A stretch of 63,368 nucleotides of DNA from Alphaproteobacteria bacterium. Its GTDB lineage: Bacteria > Pseudomonadota > Alphaproteobacteria > Rickettsiales > UBA1997. Every line of letters begins with the position of its first letter. Within the stretch, counting starts at the first letter, position 1. A model generated the notes under the pieces. That model was not told the origin of the DNA and did no database searches. It saw nothing but the letters and a program-made list of their open reading frames with translations. The stretch spans positions 1 to 63,368 of the forward strand of contig BJGH01000008.1 in assembly GCA_014190355.1 (NCBI GenBank), read 5' to 3'. A program made the translations under genes and the position numbers. Below, in pieces: positions 34,318 through 44,259 of the stretch.

Positions 34318-35466
34318 TTAACCGCCGATATTACGCAGGTTTTCTTTGTGTTTTAGTTTTTCAGCAGTGATTCTTTGAAAAAGTGAGTTGCTAGAAGTTT
34401 TGGAATCAAAAGCTGATAACAGGTCGTTAATTTTGACGTCTGGATCATTTAATTTTTTTATATTTTTTTGTAATTTTATTGCAAAATAACTAACCATATT
34501 TAGCTGTTCATTTTTACTACCAAAATCTAATAGGAATAAATCAGAGTCAATTTTACCAAATTTATTTAAGTTTTCAATTTGTTTTTTTTGAACTAAACGG
34601 AGATTTTCTTGGGCAATTTCTTCAGATTTTAATTCATCTTTATTTTCAACAAAATCAATCCCAAGGGCACTATTTTTGTTCTCAATTACTTGAATTTTAC
34701 CAGTATTTAAAACTTCTTGCAAAGCAGTGTTTTGTGATTGTGAATAAAGCATAGCAAATAAATCATGTTTTATGGCATAGTCCATATCAGTTCTTAATCT
34801 TTCTTGCTGATGATTAAGTTGTTCTTGAATTTGCGATGCTAGTTTTTCAGGATCTTGTTGAGCAATTTGCTGAAGTTGTTGTTTTTTTTGTTCATCTTGT
34901 TCGTCAACCAATAAATCATTGGCAATTTTAATTGATAACTGGGCAATGCTATTGGTATCAGTTTCACTGATTACATCTAACTTTTGCTCAACAATTTTTT
35001 GTTGATGATTTTGATAGATGCTCAGCAATTCAGGATCTTGAGAAATTATTCTAACAATTTTGTTAGCCGATTTATCTAGATCAGGAGTAATTTGTGTTAT
35101 TAATTTCTTAGCATCTTTAATATCTTTTAAAATATTTTCTTTAAATTCCTGATAGATTTTTAATATCTTTTCATTTTTATTTTTTGGGTCGGTATTTTTT
35201 CTGTTATTTGTTCCAGAAGTATTATTAACTTGTGAAGTGGAGCTAGTTTTTCGTTGTTGCTTAAGATTTAGTGATTGTAAAAATTCTAAAATATGAATTT
35301 TTGCTTGCTCTTGATTGGAGAATGAGGCTATGGCATTGCTTGGAGCAAATTTATGCATTAATTCATTAAGCAAATCGTTTTGAGAAATTTGTGGAACGCC
35401 GAAATCAGTAATCATTTTATTAAATATTGACTGATTTTCTTTATAGATATCAAAGGCATTAGACAT
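34318..35466 (-). CDS. Gln-rich coiled-coil protein, unknown function
   Basis: 382 residues, no signal peptide or membrane segment. The sequence is almost wholly helical and charged, with long Gln/Lys/Glu-rich stretches (QQLQQIAQQDPEKLASQ, about 200-220) that suggest coiled coils. No domain recognised. It lies between rpoD (103 bases) and rph (15 bases), reading the same way, so it may share transcription with one or both. Function cannot be inferred. Confidence 0.75.
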   Translation of the reverse strand: MSNAFDIYKENQSIFNKMITDFGVPQISQNDLLNELMHKFAPSNAIASFSNQEQAKIHILEFLQSLNLKQQRKTSSTSQVNNTSGTNNRKNTDPKNKNEKILKIYQEFKENILKDIKDAKKLITQITPDLDKSANKIVRIISQDPELLSIYQNHQQKIVEQKLDVISETDTNSIAQLSIKIANDLLVDEQDEQKKQQLQQIAQQDPEKLASQIQEQLNHQQERLRTDMDYAIKHDLFAMLYSQSQNTALQEVLNTGKIQVIENKNSALGIDFVENKDELKSEEIAQENLRLVQKKQIENLNKFGKIDSDLFLLDFGSKNEQLNMVSYFAIKLQKNIKKLNDPDVKINDLLSAFDSKTSSNSLFQRITAEKLKHKENLRNIGG

Positions 35467-35569
35467 AGATTCAATCGCTTAAAATTAATTAAAAAAAGCA
35501 AAAAAGATTTAAGTAACTTGTAACATTAAAATTTTAAAATGCAATCTAATTTTACTAAATTGTTTAAGT

Positions 35570-38068
35570 TTAAGTGTCTTGAAGAAAGCTTTTTAAGAGC
35601 TTAGCTCTTTTTGGATGTTGCAGTTTTTTCAAGGCTTTGGCCTCAATTTGGCGAATACGTTCACGAGTAACTGAAAATTGTTTACCAACTTCTTCCAAGG
35701 TATGATCGGTAACCATGCCAATTCCAAAGCGCATTCTTAAAACTCGTTCTTCGCGTGGAGTTAGCGATGAAAGCATTTGTGCAGTAAGTTCTTTAAGCTT
35801 AGAGTGCGATGCCACATCAAAAGGAAGAACTGCGCTTTTATCTTCAATAAAATCTCCTAAAACACTTTCTTCATCATCACCTGAGATTGGCGATTCTAGG
35901 CTTACTGGATCTTTGGAAGTGCGTAAAACTTTACGAACCTTGTCAACAGGCATTAATAAACGATCGGCAATTTCTTGAGCATCTGGAGCGCGATTTAATT
36001 CTTGAGTAAGTTGACGAGATGTTTTAACAATTTTATTGATTGTTTCAACCATATGAATTGGAATTCTAATAGTTCGTGATTGATCGGCAATAGCTCTGGT
36101 AATGGCTTGACGAATCCACCATGTAGCATAAGTTGAAAATTTATATCCGCGACGATATTCAAATTTATCAACCGCTCTCATCAGGCCAATATTGCCTTCT
36201 TGAATTAAATCTAAAAATTGTAAACCACGGTTGGTATATTTTTTGGCAATTGATACAACTAAGCGTAAATTTGCCTCAATCATTTCTTTTTTGGCTTTAA
36301 GCTCTTCTTCTTGACTAGCTCTAAGTTCATTGATCATAGCTTTAAAATCAGCAATACCTAAACCCATGATTTTGGTAAATTTGGTAATTCTTGCGCATAC
36401 CTCGTTGATTTTGTCTTGGTAAGTAGTTAAGAAATTCTGCCATTTTTTATCTTTTAATTCAGCTATTTTTTTAAGCCATTTGTTGATATCATCGCATCCG
36501 TGATATTGCTTGAGAAATTCGCTTTTATCAATTTTGCAATCTTGAGCGGTTCTTAGGATTTCAATTTCAAGGCTAACTAATTTTTGTTGTGCTTCATAAA
36601 GTTGGTCAACAAGATCTTTAATTAAGCTATCATTGAAACTAACCTCATTGGCAAGTTTTTCAAAATCACTTTTAAGTTTAATGATGTCTTTATCTGATTT
36701 AATTTGTTCGCCAGTTTTGCTTTCAGATTTATCAATAATTTTCTGGCAAATAGTGGCAATTTTCTGGAATAAATCAAGCATTTTTGGCATGAGTATTCTT
36801 TCCATTGATACAAAAGAAACAACGCTTTCATCAATCTCTTCGAGTTCTTCGTCTTCAAAAAGTGAATCTTCATTTATTTCAGCAATATCGCTTTGATCCT
36901 CTTCAATCATGGTTGCAACATCATCAACATTGGAAGTTGATTCAGCAGTATTTTGTTGTTCGCTATTTTTAATTAATTCCTCAAGTTCAGAGTTGTAAGT
37001 CTCATCAATTCTTATGATATCACGAAGAAGAATAGTTCCGTTTGATAAACCGTTATACCATTCTATGAAATGACGATAGATAATTGGATTGCTGTATAAT
37101 GATTTGACAGTTTTGTTTCTTCCTTCTTCAATTCTAATGGCTATAGAAACTTCATCATCACGAGTTAGAAGTTTGACTGTGCTCATTGATTTGAGATAGG
37201 TTTTTACAGAATCTTCACTGCGTTTTTGACTTTTTTCATCATCTTTCAATGCTAAGCCTTCTTCAATTAATTTTTCTAAATCATCTTCTTTTTCTACAAC
37301 ATGAATTTTAAATTCACTAAGAATGTCGGTAATCCTTTCGAATTTTTGTGGCTCAATTTCACCTTCGATATTTTCATATATTTGATCATGAGTTAAAAAA
37401 CCTTGGGTTTTACCAAGTGCTATAAGTTTTTTAATTTTAGCAGAGATATCAGTAGAGAAATTTTTTTGTTCACTATCATTTTTTTTGATTGCTTGACGAA
37501 CATCTTGGATTAATTGGAATTTTTCAGCTAGCCGTGAAGTTTTGTTGTTAATTACGCTAAACTTGGTAGTTGGTTTAGCATTTTTTTTGGCTACTGGCTC
37601 AGTTTTATTGGAATTAAAAATTTTCTTATCAGGTTTTTTTACAGATTTTACAACAATATTTTCTTTTTTATTTTTAATTTTATTGTTAAGTTTATTATCG
37701 GAAATTTTATTTTTAATATTATTAATTTTATCCTTGATTTTGTTGGTTTTATCAGCAATTCTCTGTTGAGTTTTTTTAGTATTTTTTTCAAAACTTTTTG
37801 AAGTTTTTTTGGCGATTTTCTCAATATTTTTTTGAGCTTTTACGGTAATTTTTTTAATATTATTTTTCTTAACAAGAGTTTTGTTTTTAACTTTTGAAAT
37901 TGCGTTAGAAGCTTTATTGACAAGCTTTTTAGCACTTTTTGTGAAAGGTTTATTTTGAGTTTTTTTAACTATTTTTTGAGCAATTTTTTTTGTTTCCTTA
38001 ACAATTTTTTTTGTTAAAGTTTTTGAAAGTTTTTTATTTTTATTGATCTGTATTTTTTTTGCTTTCAT
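35570..38068 (-). CDS. rpoD: RNA polymerase primary sigma factor with Lys-rich N-terminal extension
   Basis: 832 residues (E. coli 613). Sigma regions are clear: 1.1 (about 208-262, [16 protein letters not shown]), 1.2 (about 283-320), a long non-conserved region to about 590, region 2 ([45 protein letters not shown] split across 2.1-2.2; [13 protein letters not shown] in 2.4), 3 ([12 protein letters not shown]) and 4 with the helix-turn-helix [20 protein letters not shown]. Before region 1.1 lie about 200 extra residues; in the first 170 I counted 57 lysines, like histone H1 tails. It follows dnaG by 29 bases. Confidence 0.97.
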   Translation of the reverse strand: MKAKKIQINKNKKLSKTLTKKIVKETKKIAQKIVKKTQNKPFTKSAKKLVNKASNAISKVKNKTLVKKNNIKKITVKAQKNIEKIAKKTSKSFEKNTKKTQQRIADKTNKIKDKINNIKNKISDNKLNNKIKNKKENIVVKSVKKPDKKIFNSNKTEPVAKKNAKPTTKFSVINNKTSRLAEKFQLIQDVRQAIKKNDSEQKNFSTDISAKIKKLIALGKTQGFLTHDQIYENIEGEIEPQKFERITDILSEFKIHVVEKEDDLEKLIEEGLALKDDEKSQKRSEDSVKTYLKSMSTVKLLTRDDEVSIAIRIEEGRNKTVKSLYSNPIIYRHFIEWYNGLSNGTILLRDIIRIDETYNSELEELIKNSEQQNTAESTSNVDDVATMIEEDQSDIAEINEDSLFEDEELEEIDESVVSFVSMERILMPKMLDLFQKIATICQKIIDKSESKTGEQIKSDKDIIKLKSDFEKLANEVSFNDSLIKDLVDQLYEAQQKLVSLEIEILRTAQDCKIDKSEFLKQYHGCDDINKWLKKIAELKDKKWQNFLTTYQDKINEVCARITKFTKIMGLGIADFKAMINELRASQEEELKAKKEMIEANLRLVVSIAKKYTNRGLQFLDLIQEGNIGLMRAVDKFEYRRGYKFSTYATWWIRQAITRAIADQSRTIRIPIHMVETINKIVKTSRQLTQELNRAPDAQEIADRLLMPVDKVRKVLRTSKDPVSLESPISGDDEESVLGDFIEDKSAVLPFDVASHSKLKELTAQMLSSLTPREERVLRMRFGIGMVTDHTLEEVGKQFSVTRERIRQIEAKALKKLQHPKRAKLLKSFLQDT

Positions 38069-38097
38069 GTCTAACTATTTTCAATTTGTAAAAACTA

Positions 38098-39918
38098 TTA
38101 CATATCACTTTCAAGCCTTATTATTAGAGCTTGAATTGATTTTATATAGTCAAAGATTTCTTTAACCTTTTGATCTGTAATTGCTGATTGGTGAGTTTGT
38201 AACTCATCAGTTTTTTGATGAGATTCTTGATATTGGATTTCTAGTTGTAAGAGTAAATCTTTTAGAAGTAAAATCCTTAACTTATTTTTGCAAGACTCAA
38301 AACTGTTTTTTGCTAAACTAGCAACTATTGTAATTAATTGCTGATTATAAGAGCTAAATTCTGAAGTTTCAAGTGTTTCTAACAATTTATTTTCATTGTT
38401 ATCAATTAATTCAATTAGAAATTCTTTAAAACTAGTGAATTGTTCATTAAATAAATTACCTTGACGCAGATTAAAAATATCGTCTTTGTAATTACAAAGA
38501 GTAGGGTTAATAATTAGAATAGCAATTATTGATAAGGCAATATTTTGGCCATGTTTTAATTTAATATCACTAGCTTTTAAATTGAGGTATTTATGGGTGT
38601 TTTGAGAAGAAATTTGGCTTGATAATTGATTTTTTGGGTTGTTACGAGTTAGCTGGTAAATTGAATCTTTAAAAAAATTATTGAAATGCTTGCGACAATT
38701 TGGATCGCTAATTAAGTTAGTTTTTTGTTGCAAAATTTCTGATAATTTTGCTCGATCTTCGGCAATAATTTGTTTAGGATTTTTTAAATTTAAATCGGCT
38801 AAGGCAAATTCAAAGAGACTTTGCGATAATGCAGTGCAATTACTAATAAAATCTTTAAAAATTTTAGTTGAGTGATTTTTTATAAAGTCATCTGGATCTA
38901 AATTATCTGGAAGAATTGCTAAACCAATATTTTTTTTTGAAGTAATTAAGGGAAGGGCAATGTCAGCTAATCGTCTTGATGCTTTTACTCCAGCATTATC
39001 ACCATCTAAGCAAAAAATTATTTTGTCAGTCATTAAAAATAATTGCCTAAGGTGATCACTGCTAATAGCAGTTCCAAGTCCTGCAACAACATTTTCAATG
39101 CCATTAGCTACCAAACTAATTACATCCATATAGCCTTCAACAATAATAACATAACCATTATCAAATATTGATTTTCTAGCATTAGCTAAATTATATAAAG
39201 TTTGATTTTTTTTAAAGACATCAGTCTCGGCAGAGTTAAGGTATTTGGGAAGGTCATCGCCAACGCTTCTTCCGCCAAATGCAATTACTTGATTTTTTTT
39301 ATTTGTAATCGGAAAAATTATTCGATTTCGTAACTTGTCATAAAGTTTAGAGCGATCATTTTTAGCAATTATCCCAGTTTTAAGAATTTGATTTTCTGAA
39401 TAATTTTGTTCAAGCAAATATTTTGTTAATGCTTCATATGAATCAACGGCATAACCTAAGCGAAATTTTTTAGCAATATGGGAATTGAGTTGTCGTTTTT
39501 GAAGGTATTTACGGGCATTGCTAGCAAAATTTTCGTATAAATTTTTCTCAAAATATTGACAAATTTTTTCTAAGATCTCAAATTGTTCAAGGCTAGGATC
39601 AATTTTATGATCTTCGTTATCTTTAATCCAAGGAATTTGAATACCAAAATCATTGGCTAAATTAACTACTGCATCTTTAAATTCTAAACCTTGATTATTC
39701 ATAACAAAGGTAATTATATCGCCATGTGCTTGGCATCCAAAACAATGATAAAATCCTTTTTGGTCATTAACAGTAAAGGAGGGAGTTTTTTCGTTATGAA
39801 AAGGGCACAAGCCTTGAAATTCCTTACCCTTTTTTTTGAGTTGGACTTTTTTAGCTATAACCTCAGATGCTAAAATATTTGAGCGTAATTTATCAGGAAA
39901 ATCTTTAGAAAAACGCAT
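38098..39918 (-). CDS. dnaG: DNA primase
   Basis: 606 residues from the ATG at 39918, which gives the usual MRFSKDFPDKLRSNI start; an in-frame ATG at 39975 would add 19 hydrophobic residues overlapping the upstream gene and is rejected. DnaG makes RNA primers at the fork. Zinc ribbon CPFHNEKTPSF...HCFGC with Cys38, His41, Cys59, Cys62; the Toprim catalytic part shows VIIVEGYMDVISL and CLDGDNAG; and the C-terminal helicase-binding region is helical. It is followed by rpoD, the usual order. Confidence 0.97.
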   Translation of the reverse strand: MRFSKDFPDKLRSNILASEVIAKKVQLKKKGKEFQGLCPFHNEKTPSFTVNDQKGFYHCFGCQAHGDIITFVMNNQGLEFKDAVVNLANDFGIQIPWIKDNEDHKIDPSLEQFEILEKICQYFEKNLYENFASNARKYLQKRQLNSHIAKKFRLGYAVDSYEALTKYLLEQNYSENQILKTGIIAKNDRSKLYDKLRNRIIFPITNKKNQVIAFGGRSVGDDLPKYLNSAETDVFKKNQTLYNLANARKSIFDNGYVIIVEGYMDVISLVANGIENVVAGLGTAISSDHLRQLFLMTDKIIFCLDGDNAGVKASRRLADIALPLITSKKNIGLAILPDNLDPDDFIKNHSTKIFKDFISNCTALSQSLFEFALADLNLKNPKQIIAEDRAKLSEILQQKTNLISDPNCRKHFNNFFKDSIYQLTRNNPKNQLSSQISSQNTHKYLNLKASDIKLKHGQNIALSIIAILIINPTLCNYKDDIFNLRQGNLFNEQFTSFKEFLIELIDNNENKLLETLETSEFSSYNQQLITIVASLAKNSFESCKNKLRILLLKDLLLQLEIQYQESHQKTDELQTHQSAITDQKVKEIFDYIKSIQALIIRLESDM

Positions 39919-39928
39919 AACGCAACAC

Positions 39929-40543
39929 TTAAATAAAATTCCATATATAATTAAAAACTCCCATGGAAAAGCCAAAAAAGACTGGAATCAGAAAATTATC
40001 ATCAATTTCAAAAAGGCTTGATCGAGCTTCAACTAATGAAGTAATTAAAGCGCAGAAAAATCCAAAAAAATAAAATAAAAAACTTGTTTTAAAAATTATT
40101 CCATTAAAAATTACTATAGCAAAAGCACTGATGAAAAAAGCCATTGATCCAGCAAATGTTTTGTCAAAGAAGGGTTGACTTTTTATAGATTTACCGATCA
40201 AGGAAGCTAAGCTATCGCTAATTGCTAATATTACAAAACCTGTCGTAGCAATTACTTTAGGCAAAAGTCCAAAAGTTAGGCTTGCACTAAGAAAAACAAA
40301 ACTTGCTCCACAAAGTTTTTGACCATCTATTTCATGAGGGCGAAGAATTTTTGAAAAAATTTTTACAAATAACTGCTGAATTTTGGTATTTTTTCGTCTT
40401 GAATAGTCAAGTCCTACTATAATCGAAGTAATTGGTAGTAAAATTGTTAAACTAATTTTTTTACCTAAATAGCAATATAAAATTGGAATAATAATAAGGA
40501 AAATGTGAAAGCTTTTACGATAAAGTTCGTTAATTAGAGTCAT
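39929..40543 (-). CDS. Diacylglycerol/polyprenol kinase family membrane protein
   Basis: 204 residues, about six membrane helices. RKSFHIFLIIIP at the start, ISDSLASLIGK (108-118) and DKTFAGSMAFF (127-137) are the CTP-kinase signatures shared by dolichol kinase, phytol kinase and bacterial relatives. The likely reaction is phosphorylation of a lipid alcohol in the inner membrane; the substrate is unknown. It overlaps ftsB by 14 bases and lies 10 bases before dnaG, so the three are probably one transcript. Confidence 0.85.
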   Translation of the reverse strand: MTLINELYRKSFHIFLIIIPILYCYLGKKISLTILLPITSIIVGLDYSRRKNTKIQQLFVKIFSKILRPHEIDGQKLCGASFVFLSASLTFGLLPKVIATTGFVILAISDSLASLIGKSIKSQPFFDKTFAGSMAFFISAFAIVIFNGIIFKTSFLFYFFGFFCALITSLVEARSSLFEIDDNFLIPVFFGFSMGVFNYIWNFI

Positions 40544-40892
40544 TATTTATTGAATTTTGGTCTTGATAAATTACTACTTCGTTTTTACCAACATATCCTA
40601 AAACTTTACGAGATTGTTCGTCAACTAAATCTAAATCCAGAGAATCAAGATTCATACCTTCAACCATCGATTTTTTTGAGCGCATTTTGGTAATTAGTTC
40701 CTGTTTTATTGCTTCCTTGTTTTGAATTTGACTCTTTAGGGATTGATAAAATATTAATCCTTTGTCACCAAAAATTGCTGCAATCAAAAAGTAAAGAACT
40801 AAGCATATAGCAACGCAGTAGCCTATAAATTGTTTTTTATTGATATTATTATCGTTAACAAAATTATATAAAAAATTGTTATTTTGTGCCAT
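40530..40892 (-). CDS. ftsB: Septum formation initiator FtsB/DivIC family
   Basis: 120 residues. One membrane segment (about 22-41), then GDKGLIFYQSLKSQI opening a coiled coil (about 47-75), and the alphaproteobacterial signature LDSLDLDLVDEQSRKVLGYV. FtsB links FtsL and FtsQ in the divisome. In many alphaproteobacteria it lies beside pdhA-pdhB; here pdhB ends 232 bases upstream. It overlaps the next gene by 14 bases. Confidence 0.92.
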   Translation of the reverse strand: MAQNNNFLYNFVNDNNINKKQFIGYCVAICLVLYFLIAAIFGDKGLIFYQSLKSQIQNKEAIKQELITKMRSKKSMVEGMNLDSLDLDLVDEQSRKVLGYVGKNEVVIYQDQNSINNDSN

Positions 40893-41124
40893 GAATAATT
40901 ATTTATTAATTTTTATAAAATTTTTTTAATATTTATAAAATTATTTTTTAACATTAGTTAATATTTTTAATAATTTATAATTAAAAATATTTTGAAATGT
41001 TGAAAATTATTTATCTTTCTGTTGCTTTAATGTTATTTAAGCAAATTTTTAAAACACCTAGTTTATAGAATTTTTTTTTAAAAAATCCAACATTTTTTTT
41101 AACTTTCAATATTTTTTTAAAAAA

Positions 41125-42114
41125 TTATTGGCGATTAAAAATTTCTTTTACGGTATTAACAATGTTGTGGGTTTTTGGGAGGGCAAGGCTTTCAAGGTTT
41201 TGAGCGTATGGCAAAGGCGCATCAATTGAAGCAAGTTTTTTGACAGGAGCATCAAGATAATCGAAGGCCTCTTCCATTATTATTGAAACTATTTCACTAC
41301 CTACTGAGGCAAATGGAAAGCCTTCCTCAACGGTAACACATCTAGTGGTTTTTTTAACAGATTCAATGATGGTATTGCGATCAATTGGACGAATTGTTCT
41401 TAAGTCGATAACTTCTGCTTCAATGCCAATTTTGGCAAGTTCCTCGCTAGCCTCAAGAGCATATTTAACCATAAGTGAAAAGGCAATTATTGTAACATCT
41501 CGACCATGACGAACAATTTTAGCTTTACCAATTTCAACAATATGATCGTCTTGATAATCTTCTTCAAAACTAAATCCATAAGTAATTTCATTTTCTAAAA
41601 AAACTACTGGATTAGGATCACGAATTGCAGATTTAAGTAAACCTTTGGCATCACTAGCACTGTATGGTGAAATAACTTTTAAACCTGGTATTGACCCATA
41701 CCACGCAGCATAGCATTGTGAATGTTGAGCTCCAACTCTTGATGCTGGTCCATTTGGTCCACGAAAAACAATTGGACATCTAACTTGTCCTCCAGACATA
41801 TAATTGGTCTTGGCTGCAGAATTGACAATTTGATCGATTGCCTGCATGGCAAAATTGAAGGTCATAAACTCAACAATTGGTTTTAAACCTGCAAAAGCTG
41901 AACCAATTGCCAAACCTGCAAAACCTTGCTCAGTAATTGGCGTATCAATAACCCTTTTTTCTCCAAATTCTGCAAGTAATCCTTGGGTAATTTTGTATGC
42001 ACCGTTATACTGTGCAACTTCCTCGCCCATAACATAGACTTCAGGTGATTTTCGCATTTCCTCGGCCATTGCTTCTCTTAGGGCTTCTCTAACTGTAATT
42101 TTTCTAATTGCCAT
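41125..42114 (-). CDS. pdhB: Pyruvate dehydrogenase E1 component, beta subunit
   Basis: 329 residues. With PdhA it decarboxylates pyruvate and passes acetyl to lipoyl-E2. The N-terminal [15 protein letters not shown], the [14 protein letters not shown] segment, and [16 protein letters not shown] are typical, and [14 protein letters not shown] lies in the C-terminal domain. The lipoyl domain that some alphaproteobacterial PdhB carry at the N-terminus is absent. It follows pdhA by 58 bases. E2 and E3 genes are not in the window. Confidence 0.97.
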   Translation of the reverse strand: MAIRKITVREALREAMAEEMRKSPEVYVMGEEVAQYNGAYKITQGLLAEFGEKRVIDTPITEQGFAGLAIGSAFAGLKPIVEFMTFNFAMQAIDQIVNSAAKTNYMSGGQVRCPIVFRGPNGPASRVGAQHSQCYAAWYGSIPGLKVISPYSASDAKGLLKSAIRDPNPVVFLENEITYGFSFEEDYQDDHIVEIGKAKIVRHGRDVTIIAFSLMVKYALEASEELAKIGIEAEVIDLRTIRPIDRNTIIESVKKTTRCVTVEEGFPFASVGSEIVSIIMEEAFDYLDAPVKKLASIDAPLPYAQNLESLALPKTHNIVNTVKEIFNRQ

Positions 42115-42172
42115 AAATAAAACTTTATTAAATTATTTTTTCAAATTTGAATTGTGATATTGATAATTTTTT

Positions 42173-43216
42173 TTAATTATAAATTTCACTCATAAGCTCT
42201 GATGGATCTGGTTCAGCACTATTTTTTGAAAACTCTACTATATCATTAACTTGTTCTTTAATTTGATTATCGATTTTGGTAAAATCATTTTCAATAGCTA
42301 AATCATTTTTTAAAACAGCAAGGCGAAGATTATCAATTGGATCTTGTTCCTTCATACAATTAACCTCTTCTTTGCTTCGATATGTAGCGGGGTCAGACAT
42401 CGAATGTCCACGATAGCGATAGGTATCCATTTCAATTAACATTGGTCCATTTCCCGATCTAACATAATCAACGCATTTTTGCCCGTCGTATATCACATCA
42501 AAAATATCCATACCATTGATTTTTACCCCCGGAATATTAAAGCCAATTCCTCTTTTATGTAATTCATCAACGCTTGAAGATCTTGAAACAGATGTTCCCA
42601 TGGCATAATGATTATTTTCAATAATGAAAAGTACAGGAAGATTCCATAATTTTGCCATGTTGAACGACTCATAGACCTGACCTTGATGAGCTGCACCATC
42701 GCCAAAGTAACAAAAAGTAACATTATTTCGATTAAGATATTTATCAGCAAAAGCTAGGCCCGCTCCGATTGGAACTGAAGCTCCAACAATTCCATGACCT
42801 CCGTAAAAGTGACGATCTAAGTCAAAAAGATGCATTGATCCTCCCTTACCTTTTGATGATCCATCTTTTCTGCCCATTAATTCTGCCATAATTTTTTTTG
42901 GATCTGAACCAACTGAAATCATGTGACCGTGGTCACGATATGTTGTAATAACTTTATCTCCTTTCTGCATTGTTGAATGCATGCCTGTAGCTATTGCTTC
43001 TTGACCGATGTATAAATGACAAAACCCCGCAATTAAACCCATACCGTAGAGTTGTCCAGCCTTTTCCTCAAAGCGCCTAATTAAAAGCATTTCACGATAG
43101 AATCCAAGCAATTGTTCCTTAGTAAAATTTTTTATAAAATTTGCTTTGCTATTTTTGAAGTCTGAAACATTATTTTTAATTGAATCAGATTTATCTTGGT
43201 TGTTATTTTTTACCAT
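42173..43216 (-). CDS. pdhA: Pyruvate dehydrogenase E1 component, alpha subunit
   Basis: 347 residues from the ATG at 43216. A TTG at 43261 would add 15 residues; it is weaker as a start. The thiamine diphosphate motif begins GDGAAHQGQ (172-180) and ends ENN (about 200-202). The regulatory loop YRYRGHSMSDP is also present. First gene of pdhAB; the 230 bases upstream to panB hold its promoter, which I could not place. Confidence 0.96.
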   Translation of the reverse strand: MVKNNNQDKSDSIKNNVSDFKNSKANFIKNFTKEQLLGFYREMLLIRRFEEKAGQLYGMGLIAGFCHLYIGQEAIATGMHSTMQKGDKVITTYRDHGHMISVGSDPKKIMAELMGRKDGSSKGKGGSMHLFDLDRHFYGGHGIVGASVPIGAGLAFADKYLNRNNVTFCYFGDGAAHQGQVYESFNMAKLWNLPVLFIIENNHYAMGTSVSRSSSVDELHKRGIGFNIPGVKINGMDIFDVIYDGQKCVDYVRSGNGPMLIEMDTYRYRGHSMSDPATYRSKEEVNCMKEQDPIDNLRLAVLKNDLAIENDFTKIDNQIKEQVNDIVEFSKNSAEPDPSELMSEIYN

Positions 43217-43360
43217 AATTTTTGAATTATTTTTTAATTTCTTGGCAAAAGAATTAATCAATTTTTAATTGGTAAATAGTAAAAAGCAAAGCAAATTAAA
43301 AGTCAAATATAACAAAAGCATACCATCAAAAATTTAATTTTTCCTTACTCTTTTTTTGTA

Positions 43361-43384
43361 AAAAAAGGGTCTCTAACCTTTTTT
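43361..43384 (-). terminator. Possible terminator of panB
   Basis: AAAAAAGG (43361-43368) pairs with CCTTTTTT (43377-43384) around an 8-base loop. Read on the minus strand it lies about 60 bases after panB and ends in a T-run. The stem has just two G-C pairs, so it is weak. Confidence 0.35.
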
Positions 43385-43446
43385 CTGAAACCTTTTAGGA
43401 TAAAAATTGTTTTAAAAAGTATTTTACAAATTGACTAGTTGTTTTT

Positions 43447-44259
43447 TTATTTTTTAAGTAAGTTTTTTTCAAAGGGAAATTTTTTTGCTCTCACGTCATT
43501 TGCAAATTCAATAACTGCTTGATTGATGTGGTAATGAATATTTTGATATTTATGGACAAATTTAGGGCAAAAATCAGGATTGATTCCAATGAGGTCATCG
43601 ATAACTAAAACTTGTCCATCACAGTCTTTAGAAGCTCCTATGCCAATAGTTGGAATTTTAAGTTGGTAGGAAATTTTATTGGCAAGTTCCTCAGGGACTG
43701 CTTCAATAACAATGGCAAATGCTCCTGCTTTTTCAAGGGCAAGTGCGGTTTGCAAAATTTCCTGAGCAGAATCGTCATTGCGTCCTTGATAACGAAAATC
43801 TCGAGAGTTTTCAATGGTTTGCGGTAATAAGCCAATATGAGCCATAACTTTGATATTATTGGCAACAAGATATTCGACAGTTGGAACTAAGTCTCGAGTT
43901 GTCTCTAGTTTTATGGCGTCGCATTGACATTTGGAGAGGACCTCTTTAGCAGAAGCAAGTGCTTGTTCCTTGGAGTTTTCGTAACTGTTAAAGGGTAAAT
44001 CTACTACAACTAATGCATGACTTGAAAATTTGCTAACTGCTTTGCCATGATCGATCATTGTGTTAATGGAAACTTGGCGTGTGTTTTCATGACCATAAAT
44101 TGTCATAGCTAGCGAGTCACCAACTAAAATTACATCACAAATAGGATCGATAATTTTAGCAATTGGGGCGGTATAGGCAGTAAGGCAAACTATTTTTTGT
44201 TGGGTTTTTTTTAGATTATTTAAGTCTTCTACAGTGATTTTTCTGATCGATTTAGTCAT
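43447..44259 (-). CDS. panB: 3-methyl-2-oxobutanoate hydroxymethyltransferase
   Basis: 270 residues, normal. PanB makes ketopantoate from alpha-ketoisovalerate and methylene-THF, the first step to pantoate. ILVGDSLAMTIYGHENT holds the Mg-binding Asp, with HIGLLPQTI and the catalytic Glu in VIEAVPEELA, and IPTIGIGASKDCDGQVLVIDDLIGI near the end. It overlaps the asmA-like gene by 8 bases. panD is 24 kb away; panC is not present here. Confidence 0.97.
   Translation of the reverse strand: MTKSIRKITVEDLNNLKKTQQKIVCLTAYTAPIAKIIDPICDVILVGDSLAMTIYGHENTRQVSINTMIDHGKAVSKFSSHALVVVDLPFNSYENSKEQALASAKEVLSKCQCDAIKLETTRDLVPTVEYLVANNIKVMAHIGLLPQTIENSRDFRYQGRNDDSAQEILQTALALEKAGAFAIVIEAVPEELANKISYQLKIPTIGIGASKDCDGQVLVIDDLIGINPDFCPKFVHKYQNIHYHINQAVIEFANDVRAKKFPFEKNLLKK

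Noticed and set aside
39919-39975. Longer start for dnaG
   Set aside because: The added 19 residues are hydrophobic and come from the upstream kinase gene in another frame; the primase signature begins at 39918.
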